The notes beneath the pieces were generated by a model. That model made no database searches and was not told where the DNA came from. It saw only the letters and a program-made list of their open reading frames with translations. Made by a program: the position numbers and the translations under genes. Below, one piece after another: positions 39,101-47,638 of a DNA stretch of 60,000 nucleotides; position 1 is the stretch's first letter, and each line of letters begins with the position of its first letter. The stretch is from contig NC_088316.1 of the NCBI RefSeq assembly GCF_910592395.1, positions 17,238,001-17,298,000 on the forward strand. Reading direction: 5' to 3'. The stretch comes from Lineus longissimus (Eukaryota > Nemertea > Pilidiophora > Heteronemertea > Lineidae).

Positions 39101-42100
39101 ATTATCCCTGTATTGTAGAAAAGAAGGCTGTCAGTTATAAACTGAACCAGGTTTTGATGTGCTGTGTGATAAAAATGGTTTCGTTATTTCTTGTGAAAAA
39201 GTTGCAATGATATATGGACAATATCGGCCAAGACGTGACGAGAATACGATTCCCTACAGTCATGCAGCAATACCTTCAGTATGACGAATTGAGGCAACCG
39301 CGACAGAAACATATTCAAAGTATTGGTAATTTTTCAGCAAAATTAAAACACAACTATAACTCACATTATCAAGAGGATGCTACAGCTGAATACTCAAATA
39401 TTTCAGGCTTCACTTTCACAATCTCCAGTTATTGTGCGAGCAACGTGAAGTGCCATTTTCAAAATGTCACGTTCAAGAGCCATTCAGGAAGGTTTCTTTG
39501 GTGGGTTTCGTGTTGAAGTGGCAACTTCAACTTCTGATAGGTTTTACCCTGGTTACCTATTTGTTTTGTTGTGTGTTGGGAACATTTTCTGTGTGGTCTT
39601 GTAGGCCTCTGAGGTCGTCTTGGTCTGACTACGTGAACTCAACAGGATGCGACTAAAATCAAGGATGATTCTAGCCCCTATTTTTTGCTCTCAACTTCAG
39701 GTGTAGATTGCCAACTCTGTGAGTTCGCACGTTGCATCCACTCGCAGATTTTCTTTGAATCGTACAAAGGCCTGCTGTGAGAGGAGGGATCACGTTGTAG
39801 TCTGGTGTAAAAGCCTGTGTGTGGTCTGTAGGCTTCACACCTGGAATCGGCTGCTTTGGTTAAGTGAAACACTCAAGGACGCATTAGCCTAAAGTAGGCT
39901 GTGTTATGAACTTAGAAGTTGAAGGAAAGATTGCTTGGTGAGAGTTCACCCATGTTATTCAAGACTTCACCTCCTGTGTGTGGAGTACAACCTGATCGAT
40001 GAATAATTGTGCTCATTATTGACATCTCTGCAATTAATAGGAGTGCATGTCAGAAGGATCGAAGCTTATACTTTCTGTGTAGCTGATGATATTTGTTTTG
40101 TGCTGTGTGCTTCACCCCAAAAGGGTTAAACCCATGGGATAGCTTCTCTCTTACTATCTCTGACATGACAAATACCCGACTGGTATTTTTTCCTTCTCCA
40201 TTTAGTATTCATGTCGCCTGTGGCTAAAGACAGTTAGATTAACACAATATCAGTGCTCACAACCGTGCTGAGAGTCATGGCTACAAACTGGAAAATATTT
40301 ACCGACTAACCTATGGCTGGTAACTACATTTCATTATTCATGGGAGCACTCAGTGTGCTTGGCGTTGTCTTATTCTATCTCAAGCTCTGGCTCTACCCTG
40401 TGGCCACAACCTTAGAAAACCAATGACAGTAAATGGTAAGGTCAAGATGTACGTGTGATGGCACTGCACATGATATTACACTTTGGTTTAGATTGTTGAG
40501 TGGGTGTAATTGGCTTGAGACTCCCACGACAATATTGATCTTCAAGTCTGAGGTAAATAATCGTCATCTCCTATGAGGTGAATCATGGCGGGACCTTTAG
40601 CACTGTGAAAACGTGTGATCTTTGTTGCTGTGACCTCTGCTGGGTGCGACTAAAAGATCTCTCGTTTGCAAGTAAAACTGGGAAGAAAATGTTGGAATCG
40701 CAGATGTCCAGGGTCCAAAAGCAGCATTTGTCTTTGGGGGGGGGGGGAGGGCAGTTTAACATGTCACTTTAAGTATGCGGACTCAATGCTGATCATCTGA
40801 TGAAGTTTATGACTTGGGGTTTGAAGGAGGGAAACAGTAGTCTTTGAGATGAGGCTTTGCTAATCAGAACCCTTTGACTCAAGTCCTGTCTTCATGCCCT
40901 TGTCCTGACCTTCAAGGACTATCTCTCTCCATTCCCTTCTTTGACCCCAGGTTTCTCCCGATAATAACAGGAAGTCTGACAATGCCGTCAATGGGCTGGA
41001 TAAGTAGGGATTGTGTTTGTTTAGTGGCATTTTTGGCAGCCGTATTAGGAAGGAATGCTGTCAGAAGGGGTCCAAATTAACCCTTAGAAATGTGACAGTT
41101 GTAATATCGGGCTGTCTTCCTGAAGAAGACTGTGAGATTTGAACGTGGGCTTAATTTTCCTTGTGAAACAGAAAATTGTGTTTCAAATTTGTTTATGTAA
41201 AGTTTAAATGAAATCTTTCTGCTGTATTTCTTAGTGTTATACAAATTTATTCAACAATTTAGAGCAGAGTTCAATTAAACATTTCATTGCTTTTATGTTT
41301 GTTCAGAAATTATCTGGTTTGTTCGAATTGAATGGCTGCCTGGTTAACTTTGCCATATTGACAGGTGTTGTCTGATTGCATGGCAGACGATAGTTCCGGG
41401 ATAACCGGATCCAATCTAATGGACTACTGCTATAACATTAGACCAATTAAAGTTATCATTTTTATCAAGATTTTCATTCATGTTTTGAGTCCAAAACTTG
41501 GGGAGACGGTCAAGCAACTTTACAAATGAGGCAAATTCAGTCATGACATATGACAAAAACGAAATCTGATTGTTTCTTCGTCATCAAGCAGAGATTTCAT
41601 GACAGCCTGCGCTGTGACCATTCCGATTATTAAGAATTCAAGAAATATGCATAGATCTTGTACGAAATGACCTGATATGAAGAATTTGATTTACCGGGTA
41701 CTGCTGGTAACAAACTGGTTGTGTTTACTAAAACCAGATGAAAGTCTCTTACCGTCTTCAGAGAACTCTCACGCTGCTCTACCTGATTGAATAGGATTTC
41801 TTCCACAACCAGTAAAAAACGACAAGTTGACTTCAACATTACTAAACTACATTGACCTGTTCAAACAAGTGTAGGTTGATGCGTGGATTGCACTGCGGCT
41901 CATGTACGCGTGTCTTGAAATGAGCCGTGTGAAAGTTAATCATCTCTGGTACATTATAACCTCCCACACTGAACCTTTCCATTACAATACCTTTCAGTCA
42001 AGTTCTGCATTCTTTTCAGCAGCGCGGCTGCACCTGGAACTTCAAGATGTAAAAAAATGCTTTGGCGCATTCTTCTTGAAAACTATTTTATGATATTTGT

Positions 42101-45100
42101 TGATACTTTTTGTGTTGTTTATCATTTTCAAGACTTTATATCAGATCGCTAAAATAAAACCCTGTCGATAAGTTCCAGGTTGCAATAATCATTATTCTAA
42201 TTTTGGTATTTTAGTTCCAGGTTCCAAGAGGCTGATTAGGGGCATAGCAGCCTTGTTTTCTTTTTGGTATAGTCATTAAAGACTATGCTGTTTTACACTT
42301 TGTGAGATTTTTATGTTGACTCCTTTCTATCATTTCAGACCAACTGCCCGATCGAGATCGCACTCATCAAGCTCTGACAGTTCTGAGAATGGTTCTGATT
42401 CGAGTTCGGACAGCAACTCGGAGAGCGGTTCATCATCGGACGAGGCAGAGGAGGTGCCGGAGACACAGCAGAGAGAGGAAGAAGACAAAGATGAGGAAGG
42501 GAAAGAAATTGAGAATGGGGTACGCATAACTAAGCTATGTCACATTTGTGTCAATTTAAGTTTTGACAGTGCAGCTTTTCTGGATTAAAAGAGAATCAAA
42601 ATTCTACTAAAATCCAATTTGGCAGTTTACAGAACACAGCGTCACTTCGGACAGCTGTCAACAGGTTCCAATGTTATCATGGCTTGATTGATAAAGACTT
42701 TGTTCTCTATAAATAATCTCCAAAATCATTCTGTTTCAGGCCTGGGGTCTCAAGCATTATCTGGACCAGATCAAGGAGACCAATTCCTCCCTATCACCCT
42801 GTGCCAAACAGACAGCTGTCGCAACCCCTGCACCCCCACAACAACCTGTGACTGAACCTGACAACGATGGCTTGGACTTTGATAGCTGGAAGGATAGCTG
42901 GAAGCATATTGGCATCCCAGACGAGGTACCACCGTTAATTCAGCGAATCGAGGACCGAAAGGAGGAGGCGTGGGATCGAAGTCGACATAGTTTGTTTAGT
43001 ACGGATGACGAGGATCCTCATGGTCACCATAGCGATAAGGAAGATGGCTGCCATCTTGCTGTTGCGAATTCAAACGGTCAGAACGTTTCACCGAGTGTTC
43101 ACACTGAAATTACGAAGAACGGTGGCATCAAGCTCACTATAGGTCGTATGAATGAAACCAATTCAAAAAGACAACGGACTAACTCCGCTTCTGAAATGAG
43201 CATATCAAGATCGCCCAAAATAAGTCAGAAATCTGCCAAATTGCACAAACAAATTTCCCAGCCTTGTTTAACGCATAATTCTACGTCTAACCTAGTCAGG
43301 AAGGAGCCAAAGGTGGAAAGTTTGCACAAAGGTGGTCAAAGTATGAAAATCTGTAGCACTATTAAGGAAGATAAGGAGAGTATTAGTGTATCTGTGCCAA
43401 AATCAAGTGGACGGACCAACAAGAATCTGAAGTACAAGTCAAAAGCTTATTTGAGTAGTGATTCTAGTGATGATGAGGATAATGTTGATGTTGTGAAAGT
43501 GCCGGTCAGCCATACTAGCCATAAATCGCAGATGCCAAAACCACAGGCGCCACCTTTAGCCCATTCTAGGAGTGATAGCAAAGATAGGTCGAAAAAGTCC
43601 AGTAAAAGTAGGAAAGAGAAAACACCCGTTCGGCCAAGTGATAGACCTGAAGTAAAAAGTGAGCGGACGTTTAAAACGGAACCTGTGCCAGCCCTGGGGG
43701 GCGTCCATGTTGATGTTAGTGAAATGTTAAATGCCATATCAGGTGACAATCTAACGTTGTTATCGCCAATACCAAACACGGAATCTTTCAGTCCGAAGCG
43801 TAAATTCTCGTTTGAAACATGCTCAAGGGATGATAGAAATGAATCTTGGACGGAACCGAAACTACGTAAAGAATCCTGCCAAAGTGAATCCCAATATCAA
43901 AATTCTCATCTGCCGAAACGGAAGCTGTCGAATGAAGACCGCTACGACTCAAGTACAAAACGACTTATGTCCTATATCAGTTATGATATTGAGGGTCACC
44001 CCTCTATTAAGGTGCATTTAAATCGATCTTTGATACAACGCATACCAAAGATCAGACTCGCGTCGACTAGTTCCATGTGGCCGGGTATGGTCGGCGATGT
44101 TGATGATAGTGTGTTCATGCAGCAGGGGAACCTACGGAACAGTTCTTATGCCAACTTCCCGGGACGAGGCGTGCAACACCAGCACAGCTACATGTGTGAG
44201 GACGGGGAGCTGTCTGCTAGTGCTAGCCCAGAGGATGGCCAGAAGTCAGATTCGAGTTCCGATAGTGATCACGGTTTGCAACCCGCTCCTGGTTTTCCTG
44301 GCTATATCATGCCTGGGCACAGCGTGGAACTGGTGCGGCACGAAACCACTGATACTAGCCATGATGATGACGAAGAAAATGACGGTAATCTGATGCACAA
44401 CGAAACTGCTGCTGAAGAGGAAGACGATGGTGAAATCGTTGATGGCGGAGACCTGGGGGATAACTTGCAAGATACTGCCTCGCCACCTGGTGGCAAGATT
44501 CCATTTCAAGTGCAAAAGGAGAAACTGAGTGTCCAAAAGAAAATCCTAGCAAATGTTTTTGGTGATCTGTCAGTGCCATCACAGAAGATTCCGAAGCGTA
44601 AATTGGAAGAAGTTCGCCAGGATGACGTGAAGCGGCAGAAGCAGTTGCATTCCAGGAATCCTCCAAATGTCACTGACAGAGAGTAAGTTGGTCTTATTTT
44701 ATTCTACTTTGAATTCATCCTGTGCAAAAATGTTTTGAAAAAAAGTAAAAAACGGACATAACTTGGTTCATAACCAAGAAGAAGTGAGTCTAACCAATGA
44801 CGGGAGAGATTTTTCCAGCCCACAAAATGGCTTTCAATCTTTTATAAGTTTTGTGTTGTAATGCATTCAGTATATACCTGCTGGTCAATTGATTTTCAAG
44901 TCGTAGTTAAAAGTGAGAAGAGAAACACTATTGCTTATCATGTCGTTCATCGAATCTCTTTCACTTAGGAGTGTGAGCCATGAAGATGACCGCGAGTGGG
45001 ACAGAAAGCATCACCGGTCACGTGAGCGGCGCAACAGCGGCAGTAGCACATCCAGCCGTCTCAGCTCACGCAGCGAGAGAGATACCAAACGCTTTTCAAA

Positions 45101-47638
45101 ATATGATCGAGATCATGACAAATATCGAGACTTGGATCGCGACCGTGATCATCGAGATTATGACAGAGATTATGAGGTGTTGGATCGTAGTAGTAAACCT
45201 TTTGAAAGACGGGTGAGTGGACAACTTTTTGATTAGTTGAAATGCAGTTCTAGACATTTATGGAAATAGTCTTTGTTATCTCCAGTCCTAAACTAAACTA
45301 AACACTCACTTTAAAATAGAGTTTTTGGTTAACAATTTGTTATGTGTTTGGCTTGACAGGTACGTGACTGGGATGCGCCATCTCAACCACGACACGACAG
45401 TCAAACCAGTGGTGCTTACAGTAGTGGTGGTGGTGGTCGCAATGCCATGGATCACTGGGGTGCAATAACAGGAAAGGTGGACCGGCGAGCGTACTCCAAC
45501 CTGGCTGATACTAGATTAGAGGAAGAAAAGTAAGTCGGGTGCAATACGAGTGTTTCTGAACTCCATGAACAAATCTGTTGATCTTGAAGGTCGGGTGCTG
45601 TCATTCAGAAATAGTCATGGACAGGTGGGCTTTACCCCAACATAGCAAAAGCAATGGCCAGAAAGTGTAATTATATGGGAAACAGATCTCCTAGCATGAT
45701 AGTGTCAACACTTTTCAAAAGAATTTAATACAGACTTTAAAGAATATTTCATGAAGCTTAGCAAAAAGTTACACAGTTGGAGATCAAAGGCATATTTCCT
45801 TCCCGGGAATCGTTTCTCCTTCATCTACCGCAGACCTGTTGAATTTGGTTATTTGGGTGAGCTCATAGCTGTCTTCTCTTTACAATTGCAGACAAGAAGC
45901 TGCTGATCATTACCTCCACGAGGCAAAGAAACTCAAACATCAAGCTGATAATTTGGTAAGATATCCTAACTCCTCGGCGTAGCACCTTAGATTTGGCCTC
46001 TGTTATAGCTCACCCCTCGGTATTTTCAGTGAGACATCCAATACCTCCAGTTCAGTATCAGTTCCTTGCTGATCTCGGAAAAAGTTTGTATGAATTCCTT
46101 AATCAGAGTTATCACAACACTACTACCTTTGACATTTCAAGTAGTCATGATCCTTTTTCTCGTTTGCAGAGTGACCGGCTGACCAAATCTCTGACCTACG
46201 TAGAGGCAGTGCTGTCGTTCATCCAGTGTGGGAACGCCATGGAGCGCGACCCTATGTCCGATAACAGTAAAATCTTCACCATGTATAATGACACGCTGAA
46301 GTTGCTGCGCGATATCTGTAAATACCACCCTCACAGTGACAGTGAGGTTGGGGATAAGGAACGAAAGCTCTCTCTTCTTAGGTAGGTCTCATCATTATAT
46401 CATAAACCTTTCTGTCCACCAAAGTAGGATGCCCTTATTGGATGCTGTGATTTTCAACCATTTCGGCCGTTGATATCTCTTGCCAGAAGATGCAGTTGTA
46501 GATTTTCTCTCTCATTAACATATATTTATTAAGCGTTATTTGTTTTCTTTCAGTTTGAGAATCCAATCATTGTTATGTTTGAAGTTATTTAAGTTAAAGA
46601 AAAACGAAGCATCAAAACTACGCCAAGCAATTGAAGAACATAAAAAGGTGAGTACTGTAAATTGTCAAATTTTTCGTGTGCTTTTTATTTTTGCGAATGC
46701 TTCATCACACAAAGACTTAACACTAACTCTTCGTGGCCTTTTTCAGACCAGCCAAAGTAAAACTCCGGCACCACCCTCTCCATATCAAGTTCAATGGAAT
46801 AAAAGTCTTGGCACACCATCACCAATGTCACCTACACCCTCTCCGGCTAGTGTTGGCTCAGTTGAACCAGTAAGTCCCAATGTCATTTTTATATTGGCCA
46901 TTCAAAGTCAGCTTATTTGCATCCAAAATGCTCTTGGAAGATGAAGAGTTTAAAATCTCTTGCACTCCTGGTAACTCTGTTGTTCAGAGTACCACAGGGG
47001 AACCTTCTGTCACCTTGTCTTTGCGTTATTTTGTCAGAGTCAGAGTCATCTCAATAAAACTTTTGATCAGTTACTTATCTATCTATTCATTTGAATTCCA
47101 GGGCAATTGCAGCGGAGATTCCTTTATGCCGCGTATGCATAACGGTCACATGAACTACAGCTCTAATTCTGCCGTTTCATCACCGGCCAGCGTCAGTATT
47201 CCACTGAGGATTCATTCCGTAACTCAGCAGTACATCACCACACTGAATCACCTTCACCAATGCCATGATATATGGGACCAGGCAGACATCCAGTCCTGTG
47301 ACCACAAGGGTAAGATATGAGTCCATTCTGCAAATCTCAGATAAATGCAACAGCAAACAGCAGGTTTTTATCAGTTCGGGCACAACCTATTGTTCGAGGC
47401 TTCACTCACTAAAGATCAAAAAGGATAGTGGAGCCTGAAGATATTTTGATAGCTATAAAGAACTATTCATTTGAGGTTGGGCTCATTTTTCGCATAGTTT
47501 GTGACTCTTTCTTCGTCTTTTCTTTCAGGATTTTTTACTGAGCTGGACTACCATTGTAACCATTTGACCCTCCACAGTTCCATACTGCATCTGGTCAAAT
47601 ATGTGCGGTTAGGTCTACACAGGCTGAAAGACACATGA
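2333..47638 (+). CDS. AFF: AF4/FMR2 family protein (AFF / lilliputian-like), 5' part outside the window
   Basis: Spliced CDS placed as 2333-2383, 5719-5799, (candidate 10465-10531), 15232-15292, 19547-19610, 30355-30398, 42339-42519, 42740-44682, 44969-45212, 45360-45529, 45892-45955, 46170-46381, 46554-46647, 46747-46869, 47102-47309, 47529-47638. Apart from one break between 5799 and 15232, every junction keeps frame with AG/GT borders. With the candidate exon, about 1,238 residues are encoded here. Family landmarks appear in order: a P-x-LTGIHTP..KFPF segment, LLLNDLAVSSDSDSD, an acidic poly-Ser tract, an AWGLKHYLDQ segment, an LLSP...IKVHLNRSLIQRIP region (AF9/ENL-binding region in vertebrates), and a complete C-terminal homology domain. 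Vertebrate AFF1/AFF4 are nuclear scaffolds of the super elongation complex with P-TEFb, ELL and AF9/ENL. The P-TEFb-binding N-terminus should lie upstream. Invertebrates usually have one AFF gene, so I do not assign a vertebrate paralogue. Confidence 0.93.
2384..5718. other. AFF intron, 3.3 kb
   Basis: Nothing recognisable as a gene or RNA. The minus-strand frame at 2935-3207 is open but has no supported borders (see rejected items). Confidence 0.7.
5719..5799 (+). CDS. AFF: AFF exon with LTGIHTP..KFPF motif
   Basis: 81 bp between acceptor ctctctccag and donor gtaagcc, 27 codons, phase 0 at both ends. It contains PPLTGIHTPRKEEGLKFPF, one of the most conserved short blocks of AF4/FMR2 proteins (PPLTAIHTP..KFPFPTK in vertebrates). 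This is the strongest single diagnostic for the family in the 5' half of the window. Confidence 0.88.
6343..6412 (-). repeat. Degenerate tRNA-derived sequence, minus strand
   Basis: Read on the minus strand it has an A-box-like GGACAAGTGGCTCGGACTC and, about 30 nt on, GGTCCCAAGTACGAACCCC resembling a T-arm/B box. It shares GAGGTCCCA with the sequence at 23571. Stems are imperfect; probably an old SINE. Confidence 0.35.
10465..10531 (+). CDS. AFF: Candidate missing AFF exon
   Basis: Acceptor tttcttacag is followed by an open frame PGLTFPNSKQEKTLEVTF and a weak donor (gtaatt). Used as a 67-bp exon it would enter in phase 0 from 5719-5799 and leave one base, exactly what the exon at 15232 needs. 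A shorter version ending at 10509 (donor gtgacg) would not fix the phase. The residues are not specifically conserved in the family, so another small exon between 5.8 and 15.2 kb could be the real one. Confidence 0.35.
15232..15292 (+). CDS. AFF: AFF exon, KPVTLADHPVKEKKSTGDD
   Basis: 61 bp between acceptor tatgttgcag and the strong donor gtaagt. Only one frame is open: two bases complete a codon, 19 codons follow, and CA is left over. The leftover joins A of the next exon to make Q directly before LLLNDLAVSSDSD, the family's MLKDDLKLSS-like motif. It requires one base from the preceding exon, which the exon at 5719-5799 does not supply. Confidence 0.7.
15293..19546. other. AFF intron, 4.3 kb
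   Basis: No gene, RNA or clear repeat family seen. There are minor tandem traces at 15330-15360 (ggcaaatagaa units) and a short CCCA/CCAC run at about 17080-17100. Confidence 0.7.
19547..19610 (+). CDS. AFF: AFF exon, LLLNDLAVSSDSDSDHDHDH
   Basis: 64 bp between acceptor catcttttcag and donor gtaggt; phase 2 in, phase 0 out. It encodes LLLNDLAVSSDSDSD followed by HDHDHQ. This corresponds to the conserved MLKDDLKLSSSEDSD acidic/serine motif of AFF1/AFF4. The Asp-His repeat at its end is not part of the vertebrate motif. Confidence 0.82.
22231..22516 (+). repeat. 25-bp minisatellite, about 11 degenerate copies
   Basis: Units of 24-30 bp (first one 39) of the type GGTAGTGTGAGGTGACATTT plus GACAT. 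The best-conserved part is CATGGTAGT. The period is not a multiple of three, so open frames across it are artefacts. Confidence 0.75.
23571..23645 (+). repeat. tRNA-Glu-like sequence (SINE head or tRNA pseudogene)
   Basis: Contains an anticodon region CCTCTCACC as in tRNA-Glu(CTC). Then comes GAGGTCC and a perfect T-arm, CCAGG TTCAATT CCTGG, which is also a Pol III B box. The 5' part GGCAGAGCAGTTG is a degraded A box. The 5' acceptor stem and D-arm are too diverged for a working tRNA, and no CCA-type end or clean terminator follows, so a tRNA-derived SINE remnant is most likely. Confidence 0.55.
24312..24450. mobile_element. 139-bp hairpin/MITE-like inverted repeat
   Basis: Two 37-bp arms, 24312-24348 and 24414-24450, are inverted copies with four mismatches. 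The inner 20 bp (right arm TGGTCTTGATTAGACAACCA) are perfect, with a 65-bp loop between arms. No clear target-site duplication. Probably a short foldback element. Confidence 0.6.
25706..25745 (+). repeat. Left outer terminal inverted repeat
   Basis: Outer 30 bp identical to the reverse complement of 26875-26904; similarity continues past 25745. Flanked on the left by CAGTTC. Confidence 0.88.
26077..26166 (+). promoter_or_regulatory. CRE palindrome plus TATA box in the TIR element
   Basis: A full CRE/ATF site TGACGTCA (26077-26084) lies about 75 bp upstream of CATATATACATA (26154-26166). A TATA box there predicts a start near 26186, just before ATG 26196. A second TGACGTCA (26551-26558) is its mirror copy in the right arm. 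Confidence 0.5.
26196..26561 (+). CDS. ORF inside the TIR element, unknown protein of 121 residues
   Basis: ATG at 26196 sits in a good context (CAAGATGG), 40 bp downstream of a TATATA box. An alternative ATG at 26148 would give 137 residues but lies upstream of the TATA box. The protein starts MAGGDVVDIAECLRQCPALV. Its middle is predicted helical and rich in Leu/Glu/His (NCSRLLDDILGILSALYIRA, EDFAEVLVHMHSTNDQVLHA), and it ends after a GPDRGWPGVELEQ segment. The last residues MTS and the stop come from the right inner inverted repeat. The family is not recognised. One possibility is the N-terminal part of a transposase whose catalytic part was deleted; the GWPGVELEQ piece loosely resembles the linker before the DNA-binding and integrase-core part of such proteins. 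That is a guess. Confidence 0.5.
   Translation: MAGGDVVDIAECLRQCPALVRRSERARQSLDQNKLENCSRLLDDILGILSALYIRACDHFGAGSVLAEDFAEVLVHMHSTNDQVLHAIEGLQNNTTHGPDRGWPGVELEQRAQCTQKRMTS
26864..26904 (-). repeat. Right outer terminal inverted repeat
   Basis: Mirror of the left end, reading ..GCAAACGGCTTGCCATA on the + strand, followed by the target-site copy CAGTTC at 26905-26910. Confidence 0.88.
27975..28390 (+). repeat. Tandem repeat of about 177 bp, two diverged copies
   Basis: GATATTAGTC at 28111 and 28288. Each is followed by GCATGTCT-GGTTA, AACTTTGAA and A-TACTGAAC, and preceded by a similar CCAAGG-rich stretch. The start of a further partial copy (GTTACTGAACCAATGAG) lies at about 27980. The open minus-strand frame across it (27982-28455) is probably incidental. 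Confidence 0.5.
29229..29802 (+). other. A/T-rich island with duplicated GGATCCGCC, a hairpin, TATA box and short ORF
   Basis: CTCGGATCCGCC occurs twice (29253 and 29328, direct). AATGCCCAAAAA and TTTTTGGGCATT form an inverted pair around 29347-29442. A TATAAAAAAG box (about 29516) lies 34 bp before ATG 29550, which opens an 18-codon frame. A second frame starts at 29614 (MPKPDKYTFFPPGCIEYARL, later RRREYDRLVMSITSDLCGSD) and stops at 29802. GGTCG|gtaatg could be a donor joining them. No family recognised; possibly a gene-bearing mobile element remnant. Confidence 0.3.
30355..30398 (+). CDS. AFF: Small AFF exon, VFPKKQDSEHKSGK
   Basis: 44 bp between acceptor tgtattttacag and donor gtaggag. 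It enters in phase 0 from 19547-19610 and leaves AG, which joins the first A of 42339 to give R in ..KSGK-R-PTARSRSHS. Both junctions keep frame, which supports the call although the residues are low-complexity and basic. Confidence 0.7.
34051..35140 (+). mobile_element. Related repeat with internal tandem copies of about 204 bp
   Basis: Its first 19 bp TTTTTAGCTCAGCTGACAA match the start of the repeat at 36051, but no GGCCC hairpin end follows, so it is truncated or divergent. From about 34660 to 35140 a diverged unit recurs: TATCTGAACTTGGTTTCAAA at 34811 and TATCTGAACTTAGTTTCAAA at 35015, each followed by a similar 60-bp stretch. There are hints of a third partial copy. The 3' limit is uncertain. 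Confidence 0.45.
36051..36897 (+). mobile_element. 0.85-kb repeat with subterminal inverted repeat and 3' hairpin
   Basis: Begins TTTTTAGCTCAGCTGACAAG and ends CAGCTGAGCGCC, then AGGCCCTTGGGCCT, then CTTGTT. Subterminal GCTCAGCTGA occurs inverted at both ends, and the 3' end forms a GGCCC/GGGCC hairpin. Internally there is a (TGTC)n run (about 36109-36135) and a tRNA-like T-arm followed by a long T run. A related 5' end occurs at 34051. No clear target-site duplication is seen. Repeats with this start and end are, to my knowledge, widespread in mollusc genomes, but I cannot search. Confidence 0.6.
36427..36510 (+). repeat. tRNA-like sequence inside the 36-kb repeat
   Basis: A perfect T-arm, GTGGG TTCCAAT CCCAC (36482-36498), is followed by TTCGGGTCAA. 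That pairs imperfectly with TTGACCGAG at 36427, as an acceptor stem would. A T run that would end Pol III transcription follows at once. The D-arm and anticodon arm are not clear. Confidence 0.4.
37588..37656 (+). promoter_or_regulatory. TATA box and polyadenylation signal in close order, LTR-like
   Basis: TATAAATAG near 37590 is followed about 60 bp later by AATAAAG near 37650, the compact promoter/poly(A) order seen in LTRs of retrotransposons. No matching LTR partner, primer-binding site or flanking duplication was found. Confidence 0.25.
42339..42519 (+). CDS. AFF: AFF acidic poly-serine exon (pSER-like)
   Basis: 181 bp between acceptor ctatcatttcag and donor gtacgc. It encodes PTARSRSHSSSSDSSENGSD followed by more Ser/Asp/Glu repeats and a run rich in Glu/Asp/Lys. 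This matches the serine-rich acidic tract of AFF proteins (SDSSSDSESESSSSDSE type), known in AFF1/4 as the pSER transactivation region. It precedes the Trp-containing segment of the next exon, as in vertebrates. Confidence 0.88.
42740..44682 (+). CDS. AFF: Large central AFF exon
   Basis: 1,943 bp, one open frame from acceptor ctgtttcag to the donor gtaagt at 44683. It starts AWGLKHYLDQIKETN, the counterpart of the WQLDNWLNKVN block after pSER in AFF4. A long Ser/Lys-rich disordered region follows, with phospho-type clusters such as YLSSDSSDDEDNVDVV and RSKKSSKSRKEKTP. LLSPIPN (about 43757-43777) and IKVHLNRSLIQRIP (about 44005-44046) correspond to the vertebrate LLSP...VKIDLNLLTRIP region that binds AF9/ENL. 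The last third is acidic (EEEDDGEIVDGGDL). Family exons of this kind are typically the largest in the gene. Confidence 0.92.
44969..45212 (+). CDS. AFF: AFF exon rich in RS/RD dipeptides
   Basis: 244 bp between acceptor ctttcacttag and donor gtgagt. Phase is kept: GA from 44682 plus G gives E, and the exon ends in phase 0. It encodes SVSHEDDREWDRKHHRSRER, then a Ser-rich stretch, then a run of Arg/Asp/Tyr/His repeats (RDLDRDRDHRDYDRDYE). Vertebrate AFF4 is Ser/Lys-rich at this position, so the RD/RS character looks lineage-specific. Such alternating charged repeats resemble those of splicing-associated proteins. Confidence 0.85.
45360..45529 (+). CDS. AFF: AFF exon before the C-terminal homology domain
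   Basis: 170 bp between acceptor ggcttgacag and donor gtaagt. It encodes VRDWDAPSQPRHDSQTSGAY, a Gly run, then ITGKVDRRAYSNLADTRLEEEK. The RRAYSN segment aligns with the FDDRNYSADHY approach to the homology domain in AFF4. It leaves AA, completed by A of the next exon to give K. Confidence 0.85.
45892..47638 (+). CDS. AFF: AFF C-terminal homology domain, six exons
   Basis: Exons 45892-45955, 46170-46381, 46554-46647, 46747-46869, 47102-47309 and 47529-47638, all in frame, ending at TGA 47636-47638. Landmarks are ADHYLHEAKKLKHQADNL, LTYVEAVLSFIQCGNAME, SLLCLKLFKLKKNEASKLRQ, GTPSPMSPTPSPASVGS, IHSVTQQYITTLNHLHQCHD, and HLVKYVRLGLHRLKD at the end. Each has a clear counterpart in AFF4 (YLQEAKKLKH, YYLDAVVSFIECGNALE, LYLRLFKLKKENALKYS, MPSPVSPKLSPG, LVRYTRQGLHWLRQD). 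In vertebrate AFF proteins this helical domain mediates homo- and heterodimerisation. No break or missing core segment is visible. Confidence 0.95.

Larger units (their letters stand above)
30399..42338. other. AFF intron, 11.9 kb
   Basis: Contains the two related repeats starting at 34051 and 36051, a tRNA-like sequence inside the second, an isolated TATAAATAG plus AATAAA pair near 37590-37655, and a G run near 40737-40750. A 40-bp exon-like piece at 38921-38960 would break the reading frame. The remainder is unremarkable A/T-rich intron. Confidence 0.65.

Noticed and set aside
44246-44666. Several minus-strand frames opposite the large AFF exon
   Set aside because: Shadows of the Ser/Asp-rich AFF coding sequence.
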